Positions 1-5,766 of a stretch of 15,137 bases of DNA are shown piece after piece. Position numbers and translations under genes: made by a program. The notes beneath the pieces were generated by a model. The model was not told the DNA's origin. It ran no database searches and saw only the letters and a program-made list of their open reading frames with translations. Position 1 is the first letter of the stretch. Every line of letters starts with the position of its first letter. Origin of the DNA: an uncultured Clostridia bacterium. GTDB lineage: Bacteria; Bacillota; Clostridia; Christensenellales; UBA1242. The DNA lies in assembly GCA_944377765.1 (NCBI GenBank), contig CALWFX010000061.1, positions 1 through 15,137 of the forward strand. The letters run 5' to 3'.

Positions 1-1
1 C

Positions 2-30
2 TTGCATATTTATTAATTTTATTGTATAAT
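2..30 (+). promoter_or_regulatory. Sigma-A promoter of argR-recN
   Basis: A -35 element TTGCAT (2-7) is followed by a 17-bp spacer and a perfect -10 TATAAT (25-30). Initiation is expected near base 37, giving a leader of about 90 nt before argR. Near the end of that leader, ACATTGC (81-87) can pair with GCGGTGT (97-103) in RNA if two G-U pairs are allowed, just before the ribosome binding site. Whether this small hairpin matters is unknown. Confidence 0.75.
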
Positions 31-43
31 AATTAAAAATCAC

Positions 44-71
44 TGAATAAATATAAATTTATATTTATGCA
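44..71. promoter_or_regulatory. Putative ArgR operator (ARG-box-like palindrome)
   Basis: TGAATAAATATAAA (44-57) is followed directly by its inverted copy TTTATATTTATGCA (58-71), with a single mismatched pair. The outer TGAAT and TGCA ends and the A/T-only core resemble the ARG boxes bound by ArgR/AhrC. The site lies at about +8 to +35 of the predicted transcript, where a bound repressor would block argR transcription. Autoregulation of argR is known in other bacteria; here it is inferred from the site alone. Confidence 0.55.
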
Positions 72-126
72 AAATTCTCTACATTGCCCTAATTTAGCGG
101 TGTGTAGAAAATAAGGAGAAGAGATT

Positions 127-579
127 ATGGCAAGAAGTGCAAGACAGTCTAAAATACTTGAATTGATTTCAATTAAAGAAATTGAAACCCAAGATGAATT
201 GGCAAAAGAATTAAAAAATGCTGATTTTGATATAACACAAGCTACAATTTCTCGTGATATCAAAGAACTTGGGCTGACCAAAATCATGTCTTCAACTGGT
301 AAATATAAGTATGCAATTTTAGGCTCAGAACAACAAGGCATTTCCAATAAATACATAACAATATTTAAAGAATGTGTTATTTCAGTGAAAAATGCTTTGA
401 ACCTTGCTGTAATTAAAACCATTAAAGGAATGGGTGGAAGTGTTGCATCTTTTATCGACAAACTTAACATAAATGATTTAATGGGAACAACATATGGAGA
501 TGATACTGTTCTTTTGATTTTTCCATCCACAACTCTTTCAAGCGAAGCAGTTGCAACATTAAGTAATATTTTAAATTAA
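127..579 (+). CDS. argR: Arginine repressor ArgR
   Basis: This is a hexameric, arginine-responsive transcription regulator of arginine biosynthesis and catabolism, also called AhrC in Bacillus. The 150 residues are the usual family length. Residues 1-68 form the winged helix-turn-helix, with the family's ISRD signature (Ser42-Arg43) in the recognition helix. Residues 75-150 form the trimerisation and arginine-binding domain, with Asp125-Asp126 in the GDDT motif that contacts arginine. One oddity is GTTYGDDT, where Ala or Cys usually stands in place of Tyr123, inside the binding loop. The start is well supported: AAGGAGAA (113-120) sits 6 nt upstream. The gene begins a two-gene unit with recN, a classic Bacillota pairing, and has its own promoter with a palindrome that may be its operator. 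Confidence 0.95.
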   Translation: MARSARQSKILELISIKEIETQDELAKELKNADFDITQATISRDIKELGLTKIMSSTGKYKYAILGSEQQGISNKYITIFKECVISVKNALNLAVIKTIKGMGGSVASFIDKLNINDLMGTTYGDDTVLLIFPSTTLSSEAVATLSNILN

Positions 580-589
580 GGAGGGAGTT

Positions 590-2248
590 ATGCTTTCTTC
601 TCTTTTTATTTCAAATTTGGCACTTATAAAAAATTGTGAAATAGATTTCAAAAATGGATTTAATGTTATTTTAGGTCAATCAGGTGCAGGAAAAAGTATT
701 TTGATTGATGCACTAAGTTTTGTTTTAGGTGCTAAGGCGGATAAAACTCTTATAAGAACAAATGAAAATTTAATGCGTGTTGATGCAATATTTAGTGATG
801 TAGATGATAGCATTGTTAAAATTTTATCAGATTTAGAAATTGACTATGACGGCGAACTTATAATATCAAGAACTTTAAATGCTGATGGCAAAAGCACCAT
901 TAGAGTTAATGGCTATGTTGTTGTTCTTAAAACTTTAAAAGAAATAACAGAAAATCTTATGGATTTTTGCGGTCAACATGATAATGTTGGACTTATTAAT
1001 GTTAACAATCATCTATCTTTACTTGATAAATTTATTGGAAAAGATGCAAACGAACTTTTAAATAAGATTGAAGAAAAATATGATGAATTAAATGAGATTA
1101 ATAAAGAAATCAAGAATTTGGGTGGGGACGACAGCGAACGAGCAAGACTTAAGGAAATTTTGCAATTTCAATTAAATGAAATCGAAGACGCAAATTTAAC
1201 AGATGGTGAAGAAGAAGAGTTAAATGAAAGATTTAGTTTTATATCGTCTGCTGAAAATATTGTTGAACGCATTGAAGAAGCTCTAAATAAACTTGACCAA
1301 AATTCTGAGTCAGTTATAAATGGTCTTTACGATGCAAAAAATTCATTAAACCAATTGTTAGAATTTCAAGAAATTGCAGATTGTCAAGAAAGATTGACAA
1401 ATGCTTACTATGAGATAAAGGATATTACTGACACACTTGAAAATATTTTAAAATCCACTGATTTTGACCCAAAAGAATTGGAACGCATTGATGCTAGGCT
1501 AGATTCAATCAAAAACTTAAAAAGAAAATATGGAAAAACAATCAAAGATATTTTAGAATTTGCATCTGATGCAAAACAAAGATTAGATAATTTAGAGAAT
1601 AGCGAATTTACACTTGTTAATTTAAATAGTAAAAAAGAAAAATGCTATAACGAATTAAAGTTACTTTGTCAAAATCTTTCAGATTTAAGAAAAAAATTTG
1701 CTATAACATTAGAAGAAAAAATAAAAAATGAATTATCCGATTTACAGATGAAAGGCACAAATTTTCAAGTGCATTTTGAAAAAGGAGAAATAACAAAAAA
1801 AGGTTTTGATAATGTCAAATTTGTTTTTTCAGCAAATGTAGGTCAAGAAATGAAAGATTTGTCAAAAACAGCATCTGGTGGCGAACTTTCAAGATTGTTA
1901 TTGGCATTTAAAAGTATTATGCTTGATAAAGAAAACATATCAACTGTGGTTTTTGATGAAATTGATTCAGGTATCAGTGGACAAACCGCTGGAAAAGTTG
2001 CAAATAAATTAAACAAAATTTCTGATTACATACAAGTGATATGTATAACTCACACACCAGTTGTTGCAAGTAAGGGCGATTCTTATATTCTTGTAACCAA
2101 GGAAACAAAAGATAAAGAAACAATTTCCAGTGCAAAAACAATTGTGGGAGATGAAGTTATTAAACAGATTGCTGGGCTAATTGATGGCAATGAAAATGTA
2201 TCGGAAACTGCAATTGTTCATGCTAAAAAATTGCTAAGTGAAAAATAA
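590..2248 (+). CDS. recN: DNA repair protein RecN
   Basis: RecN is an SMC-like ATPase recruited early to DNA double-strand breaks, where it helps tether ends for RecA-dependent repair in the cytoplasm. The 552 residues match the family. The N-terminal ATPase half has Walker A GQSGAGKS (29-36) and a Q-loop region FCGQHDN near residue 127. A long, charged coiled-coil segment spans about 155-380. The C-terminal half carries the ABC signature ASGGELSR (428-435), Walker B VVFDE (453-457) and the switch histidine of ITHTP (His488). The usual Walker A in RecN is GETGAGKS, so the Glu-to-Gln change at residue 30 is slightly unusual. The gene starts 10 bp after argR behind a strong AAGGAGGG site, so the two are co-transcribed. 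An intrinsic terminator follows. The usual clostridial neighbours spoIVB and spo0A are absent downstream. Confidence 0.96.
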   Translation: MLSSLFISNLALIKNCEIDFKNGFNVILGQSGAGKSILIDALSFVLGAKADKTLIRTNENLMRVDAIFSDVDDSIVKILSDLEIDYDGELIISRTLNADGKSTIRVNGYVVVLKTLKEITENLMDFCGQHDNVGLINVNNHLSLLDKFIGKDANELLNKIEEKYDELNEINKEIKNLGGDDSERARLKEILQFQLNEIEDANLTDGEEEELNERFSFISSAENIVERIEEALNKLDQNSESVINGLYDAKNSLNQLLEFQEIADCQERLTNAYYEIKDITDTLENILKSTDFDPKELERIDARLDSIKNLKRKYGKTIKDILEFASDAKQRLDNLENSEFTLVNLNSKKEKCYNELKLLCQNLSDLRKKFAITLEEKIKNELSDLQMKGTNFQVHFEKGEITKKGFDNVKFVFSANVGQEMKDLSKTASGGELSRLLLAFKSIMLDKENISTVVFDEIDSGISGQTAGKVANKLNKISDYIQVICITHTPVVASKGDSYILVTKETKDKETISSAKTIVGDEVIKQIAGLIDGNENVSETAIVHAKKLLSEK

Positions 2249-2297
2249 AAATAATATATATGCAATTTAAAGCATATTTATAAAATATAATTTTAAA

Positions 2298-2330
2298 AAG
2301 ATGGTAAATTTAAGATACCATCTTATTTTT
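2298..2330 (+). terminator. Intrinsic terminator after recN
   Basis: AAGATGGTA (2298-2306) and TACCATCTT (2316-2324) form a perfect 9-bp stem with a 9-nt loop, followed by ATTTTT. It lies 50 bp after the recN stop and ends the argR-recN transcript. On the other strand the stem is followed by TTTAAAA, so it may also stop leftward read-through from the convergent operon. Confidence 0.85.
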
Positions 2331-2508
2331 ATATATTAGTATAAAAGCGGTTTTAACGATTATTTTATAAAATATCTTTTTCAACCCTTCAAAAAAATGG
2401 GGTGGTGGTTTATGAATATTTATGCAAAAAATTATAAAATAGTTAAATTTTCAATTTTAACAAAACTATTAAGATTTTAACAAATTATGCATATTTATAC
2501 ATTTTTAG

Positions 2509-2603
2509 TATAATCAAAAAAATAAGATTAAAACTGAGACAATTAAAGATTTGTTTATCATATTGTCTTAAAACAATTTAAAGAAATTTATAAAATTTTT
2601 TTT
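2509..2603 (+). ncRNA. Possible small RNA unit
   Basis: A perfect -10 TATAAT (2509-2514) is preceded by only a weak -35 candidate, TTATGC at 2485-2490 with an 18-bp spacer. Downstream, AGACAAT (2537-2543) and ATTGTCT (2562-2568) can form a 7-bp stem. A short AAATTT-ATA-AAATTT hairpin then runs into eight consecutive T (2596-2603), like a weak terminator. No known RNA family is recognised. In DNA this AT-rich the arrangement could arise by chance. Confidence 0.25.
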
Positions 2604-2703
2604 GAAAATAATATAGATAAATTATCTGAGAAAAATTTAAATAGAAATTAGATTATATTTATGTTATAAGCAACATACTTCTCTTCATTTTTCACAAAAT
2701 AAG

Positions 2704-2754
2704 GTATTATGCACATAATACTACGATATATTGATAAAAATTATGTCATAATAC
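2704..2754. repeat. Palindrome with an additional half-site
   Basis: GTATTATG (2704-2711) and CATAATAC (2714-2721) form a perfect 8-bp inverted repeat separated by CA. A second direct copy of CATAATAC lies at 2747-2754, 33 bp downstream of the first. The layout resembles binding sites for a dimeric regulator, but no partner gene is adjacent. It overlaps the best DnaA-box-like nonamer. Confidence 0.45.
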
Positions 2755-2770
2755 ACAAAATATTGATTAT

Positions 2771-2800
2771 CTATTCGCAAAACCTGTCTTTTGCGAATAG
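2771..2800. repeat. Perfect 12-bp-stem hairpin
   Basis: CTATTCGCAAAA (2771-2782) and its exact inverse TTTTGCGAATAG (2789-2800) flank the 6-nt loop CCTGTC. It is the strongest hairpin in the intergenic stretch, and its stem contains the rare GC-containing core TTCGC/GCGAA. Neither side has a real U-tract (TTTATAAACC to the right, ATAATCAATA to the left), so it is a poor fit to a standard terminator. It could be a protein-binding site, a processed RNA hairpin or a relic of an element. Confidence 0.6.
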
Positions 2801-3033
2801 TTTATAAACCATTTAGCCTAACAAATTAGTTGTTGATTAACCTTTTTACTGCAAACATTTTACAAAATAATTATCTAATTTTTCACATTATTTTGCACAA
2901 AAAGCATTGTAAATTTTATGATTATCTCCTAAAATTTATTTAAAACTTATTTGTTTTTTGTATAGTTATCCCCTACTTTAAATTTAATATGAAAATATAT
3001 TTTAATTATAATTTAATAACTAAATATATAAAA

Positions 3034-3077
3034 ATAAATTTATAAATATGCAAATAATTACATAATTATAAATTTAT
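3034..3077 (-). terminator. AT-only hairpin ending the rny-to-phosphatase operon
   Basis: Two 17-nt arms, 3034-3050 and 3061-3077, are inverted copies with one mismatch and a 10-nt loop. In the leftward transcript the hairpin begins 6 nt after the phosphatase stop codon and runs into TTTTTATATATTT. The stem is almost entirely A-U, so efficiency is uncertain, but position and orientation fit a terminator. Confidence 0.5.
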
Positions 3078-3083
3078 GTCACA

Positions 3084-3863
3084 TTATTTAATTAACCCTA
3101 AAAATTTGTCCAATTCTGGTGAATATGAATATATTCTAACATATTTTTCATTATCAAAATTATAATAATTAGCCCCTGCCTCTTTAACAAGTAAATCTCC
3201 AGGCATATAATCCCATTTTGTGTCTGCCGGTTCAATGAAAAAATCAATTGTTCCATTAGCAAGCAAACTATAAGCTACACCAGATGAATCTATTTTAAAA
3301 TCTTTTGGTGCACAAATGTTTGTTTTTCCATATTCGTATAATTTCATGAATATTTCGTGTATTTCATTTGTCCATCTTGCATAATTGTTATTTATGGCAT
3401 AAATAGTAGTATCCATTTTCACATCGCAATTTCTATGCAATCGTTTATTATTTAAATAAGCCCCCTGTCCTTTTATTGCCACATAAGTAGCATTCAATTT
3501 AGGCTGATATATAACGCTGAATTGAACATTGTTTTCATCATAAAACACACCCTGAATGCTGTAAAAATATGAGTCACGAATAAAAAATGTTGTTCCGTCA
3601 ATAGGATCAATTACCCATGTCCTTTTTCCCAACTTTGTTTTTGAATTTGTTTCTTCTGTGAGAAAATTATCATTTGGAAATTGCTCTTTAATGCGTGAAA
3701 TTATATGCTTTTCAGTGTTTATATCAACATTTGTTACATAAGTCTTATCTTTTTTGATTTTAACATCTTTGTGTTGATTTAAAATACATACTTTATAAGC
3801 ATCTTTAAAAACTTTTTGCATAAGCATTAATTCATTTTTATATTTGTAATTTCTTGTAATCAT
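3084..3863 (-). CDS. Inositol-monophosphatase-family phosphatase
   Basis: This is a Mg2+-dependent, lithium-sensitive-type phosphatase of the IMPase/FBPase/CysQ superfamily, cytoplasmic, acting on a small phosphorylated metabolite. The 259 residues are the normal length. The metal site is complete: Asp47, Glu70-Glu71, the hallmark DPIDGTT (86-92) and WDYMPGDLLVKEAG with Trp217-Asp218. Family members hydrolyse inositol 1-phosphate, fructose 1,6-bisphosphate, histidinol phosphate or 3'-phosphoadenosine 5'-phosphate, and these motifs do not decide which. Its ATG overlaps the stop of the upstream kinase in an ATGA, implying translational coupling; an AAGGAT lies 8 nt upstream. The pairing suggests that kinase and phosphatase act on related substrates. 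It is the last gene of the leftward operon. Confidence 0.87.
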   Translation of the reverse strand: MITRNYKYKNELMLMQKVFKDAYKVCILNQHKDVKIKKDKTYVTNVDINTEKHIISRIKEQFPNDNFLTEETNSKTKLGKRTWVIDPIDGTTFFIRDSYFYSIQGVFYDENNVQFSVIYQPKLNATYVAIKGQGAYLNNKRLHRNCDVKMDTTIYAINNNYARWTNEIHEIFMKLYEYGKTNICAPKDFKIDSSGVAYSLLANGTIDFFIEPADTKWDYMPGDLLVKEAGANYYNFDNEKYVRIYSYSPELDKFLGLIK

Positions 3864-4768
3864 CTATTTATATCCTTATTTTGTATTTTGTAAATAAAAT
3901 TTTCTAATTCTTTTGCTGATGGCATACCGCCTTGTGCCGATTTAATTTGAATTTTATATGCAGAAGCATATTGTGCATGCTTTATAGCATTTTCAAAAGT
4001 TTCTCCATTTACTAAGTTCGCCACAAAATTTCCACAAAAAGTGTCCCCTGCCCCTGTTGTGTCAACAACATTTTCAACTTTAATTGCATTAATGTGAACA
4101 TTTTTGCAACCATTATTATAAATTAAACCATTTTGTCCTAAAGTTGTGATAAGTTTTTTAGGATATTTTTTTATAATTTCTTCAATATTATTACAATCAA
4201 AAACAATTTTTGCTTCTTTTTCATTGGCACAAATATATGTAACTTTATCTAAAAGAGCAACATTTTCAACATCTTTAACAGAAATCAAATCAGGTTTTGT
4301 GGGTGTTAGGACTGTTTTAATTTTATTTTTATAGCAAAACTCAATTAAAAATTTGGTAAATTCGTAAGATGTTTTATTTTGCATAACAACATATTTCGAT
4401 GATAAAATAACATCTTTAAATTCATCTATTAAAGTTTCATCAAATAATGTGATAATTTTGCCATATCTTTCAATTTGATTATCGCCTTTTGTTATTGTGA
4501 TTTTAGCCAAATCATTAACTTCATTTTCAGCAATTTTAGCAAAAACTTCAACCCTATTTTTACTGAAATTATCTTTGATTAACTCACAATATTTGTCATC
4601 ACCAAGGATGGTAACGATGCAAGTTTTGGCGCCAGCACGAGCAGCAGCAACTGCCTGGTTTGCTCCTTTTCCACCAAAATCTATTTCCGTTTTGTTCATG
4701 TCGGTATCATAACAAGTCATATCAATGCTACAACCACCAACTACACATACATCATACTTTTTCTTCAT
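3860..4768 (-). CDS. PfkB/ribokinase-family carbohydrate kinase
   Basis: This predicted ATP-dependent sugar or nucleoside kinase is closest to ribokinases. From the ATG at 4768 it has 302 residues, near the roughly 300 usual. Motif 1, GGKGANQAVAAARAGA, begins at residue 32. Motif 2, DTTGAGDTF, begins at 236 and holds the anion hole and catalytic base Asp242. Asp16 lines up with the ribose-contacting aspartate of E. coli ribokinase. The stretch between Asp16 and GGKG is about nine residues shorter than in E. coli and lacks the PxPGET loop, so the lid is reduced and the substrate may differ. An in-frame ATG at 4813 would overlap the preceding gene and add an MFLLFNMMYKTNEDN tail; GAGG at 4774-4777 supports 4768 instead. 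It overlaps the phosphatase gene by 4 bp. Confidence 0.87.
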   Translation of the reverse strand: MKKKYDVCVVGGCSIDMTCYDTDMNKTEIDFGGKGANQAVAAARAGAKTCIVTILGDDKYCELIKDNFSKNRVEVFAKIAENEVNDLAKITITKGDNQIERYGKIITLFDETLIDEFKDVILSSKYVVMQNKTSYEFTKFLIEFCYKNKIKTVLTPTKPDLISVKDVENVALLDKVTYICANEKEAKIVFDCNNIEEIIKKYPKKLITTLGQNGLIYNNGCKNVHINAIKVENVVDTTGAGDTFCGNFVANLVNGETFENAIKHAQYASAYKIQIKSAQGGMPSAKELENFIYKIQNKDINR

Positions 4769-4771
4769 ATT

Positions 4772-4777
4772 ATCCTC
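4772..4777 (-). promoter_or_regulatory. Ribosome binding site fixing the kinase start
   Basis: GAGGAT on the minus strand lies 3 nt before the ATG at 4768 (5 nt from the core GAGG). The longer alternative start at 4813 lies inside the end of the membrane-protein gene and would add residues that precede the family's normal first beta-strand (KYDVCVVGG). This site therefore decides for the shorter protein. Confidence 0.7.
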
Positions 4778-4796
4778 ATTTGTTTTATACATCATA

Positions 4797-5186
4797 TTAA
4801 AGAGCAGAAACAATCATTGCAATTAAAAACAGTATAGCAAGTCCAAAACAAAAGACAATCTTGCAGATATTGATAATTTTATCTTTAAGAACTTTTCGAT
4901 TGAATTGTTTTTTATAGTATGCAACATTTTTATCAAAATCATCTGAAGATATACTATTACTATTAACTGTTTCCGCTTTATAATACTTAAAATCTTCTTT
5001 AAGTTGCTCTTGAAATTCTGTAACATATAAATAAATTAAATGCCCTGCCCATGCCAAAGAAAGAAGAGCAAGTAGACTTAGAACAAAGTAAGTAAACCCG
5101 CTCCAAACTGAAATCAGCACAGCAAAAACAATGCTAAGGGCAATGATACTGGCACTTATAATGTAGATTATATTTTTTGTTTTCAT
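4797..5186 (-). CDS. Small three-helix membrane protein, unknown
   Basis: I do not recognise this 129-residue protein. Hydrophobicity shows two closely spaced membrane helices, at about 6-28 and 30-53. A charged, Lys/Glu/Asp-rich stretch follows (about 57-103) that is rich in Tyr and contains the Ser-rich SNSISSDDF. A third helix is at about 105-127, ending at the C-terminus. No catalytic motif is visible. The start has an AAAGGA site 7 nt upstream. The gene lies 20 bp after another three-helix membrane protein and 28 bp before the kinase, so it belongs to the same leftward unit. The two membrane proteins could be partners, though this is only inferred from spacing. Confidence 0.75.
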   Translation of the reverse strand: MKTKNIIYIISASIIALSIVFAVLISVWSGFTYFVLSLLALLSLAWAGHLIYLYVTEFQEQLKEDFKYYKAETVNSNSISSDDFDKNVAYYKKQFNRKVLKDKIINICKIVFCFGLAILFLIAMIVSAL

Positions 5187-5206
5187 ACTAATTCCTTTGC
5201 TAAATA

Positions 5207-5698
5207 TTATATATTAACAACTGAGAAAATATAGAAAATTACTAGCACAACTGTGGCAACAATCCAGCCAACTAGCCACCAAACATTTCCGCGTTTTAGT
5301 GTGAAATAAAAACTTAACCAAATGCAAACAATATATGCAAGAACTTCGCCTATACCTTGCATATAAACCATTATGCTTGGGTTTGCTGTTTTAAAAATGA
5401 GTCTTAATATCATGGCAATTGCAATAAGCATAATTGCAAAATATGCAAAACATTGCAACACCCTGTTTGGACCCCATTTGATAACTGTTTTTTGAGTCTC
5501 TCCATTTTCATTGTTATTTTTGGATTTATTTTTCTTACCAAACATCGATTTCTTTTTTGTTTTTGATGTGTCAGACTCCACTACATCTTCATTCAGTTTA
5601 ATTTGAGAAGTGTCAGTTTGCTCTTCAACAACTTCTTGTTGTTCACTTTGGTCAACTGCTACATTTTCTGTGTCGTCTTTTTTCTTAATTTTAAACAT
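5207..5698 (-). CDS. Membrane protein with charged N-terminal tail, unknown
   Basis: I do not recognise this 163-residue protein. It has no signal peptide. Residues 1-78 form a low-complexity, probably disordered tail: first basic (KIKKKDD), then acidic (about 15-42), then strongly basic (KTKKKSMFGKKNKSK). Three membrane helices follow, at about 81-101, 110-132 and 138-161, with Trp-rich GNVWWLVGW before the last. The basic patch before helix 1 suggests that the tail is cytoplasmic. GAGGTGAT a few nt upstream is a strong ribosome binding site and confirms the start. It lies 68 bp after rny with a weak hairpin between them. A cytoplasmic tail of this kind could recruit partners, possibly RNA or ribosomes, but nothing shows it directly. 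Confidence 0.78.
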   Translation of the reverse strand: MFKIKKKDDTENVAVDQSEQQEVVEEQTDTSQIKLNEDVVESDTSKTKKKSMFGKKNKSKNNNENGETQKTVIKWGPNRVLQCFAYFAIMLIAIAMILRLIFKTANPSIMVYMQGIGEVLAYIVCIWLSFYFTLKRGNVWWLVGWIVATVVLVIFYIFSVVNI

Positions 5699-5725
5699 AT
5701 ATCACCTCATAATTTTATATGCGCT

Positions 5726-5760
5726 AAAAACTTATTTTAATCAAACTTTAATCATAAGTT
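5726..5760 (-). terminator. Weak hairpin between rny and the next gene
   Basis: In the leftward transcript AACTTAT (5760-5754) can pair with ATAAGTT (5735-5729), followed by a short T run (5730-5726), starting 6 nt after the rny stop. The loop is 18 nt and the stem only 7 bp, so it would be a partial terminator or mRNA-stabilising hairpin at best. It could lower expression of the downstream genes relative to rny. Confidence 0.35.
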
Positions 5761-5766
5761 AAGAAA

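Larger units (their letters stand above)
2688..2899 (+). repeat. Cluster of four DnaA-box-like nonamers
   Basis: Four sites match the relaxed DnaA box TTWTNCACA in the same orientation: TTTTTCACA (2688-2696), TTATGCACA (2707-2715), TTTTTCACA (2879-2887) and TTTTGCACA (2891-2899). TTATGCACA is one base from the canonical TTATCCACA; the others are two away. No dnaA, dnaN or other replication gene is nearby, and the flanking genes converge, which argues against a chromosomal origin. A DnaA-binding or titrating site is possible, as is chance. Confidence 0.3.
2331..3033. other. AT-rich convergent intergenic desert
   Basis: About 700 bases with no convincing gene lie between the recN terminator and the terminator of the opposing operon. 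The longest plausible peptide is 22 residues, from the ATG at 2412, preceded by a G-rich GGTGGTGG that is only a poor Shine-Dalgarno match. The stretch instead holds short structured signals: a possible small-RNA unit (2509-2603), a palindrome with an extra half-site (2704-2754), a perfect long-stem hairpin (2771-2800) and four DnaA-box-like nonamers (2688-2899). In many Clostridia the position after recN is occupied by spoIVB and spo0A; I see no readable remnant of either. Confidence 0.7.

Noticed and set aside
33..530. 165-codon minus-strand open frame opposite argR
   Set aside because: It is antisense to a clear argR gene, has no ribosome binding site and resembles no protein. Similar frames opposite rny, tgt, queA and ruvA were dropped for the same reason.
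2397..2480. Small ORF of 22-27 residues in the gene desert
   Set aside because: The Shine-Dalgarno match is poor, the peptide has no recognisable feature, and such short ORFs are expected in AT-rich DNA.
2642..2669. Possible dif recombination site at the convergent junction
   Set aside because: TTATGTTATAA resembles the XerD half of dif, but the other half does not match the XerC arm of Bacillota or E. coli dif.
2680..2980. Chromosomal replication origin
   Set aside because: Despite DnaA-box-like motifs, no dnaA, dnaN, rpmH or gyr gene is present and flanking genes converge, opposite to the usual origin layout.
4769..4813. Longer kinase start at 4813 (adds 15 residues)
   Set aside because: It lies within the end of the upstream membrane-protein gene, and the added residues precede the normal family start. 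A good GAGG site supports 4768.
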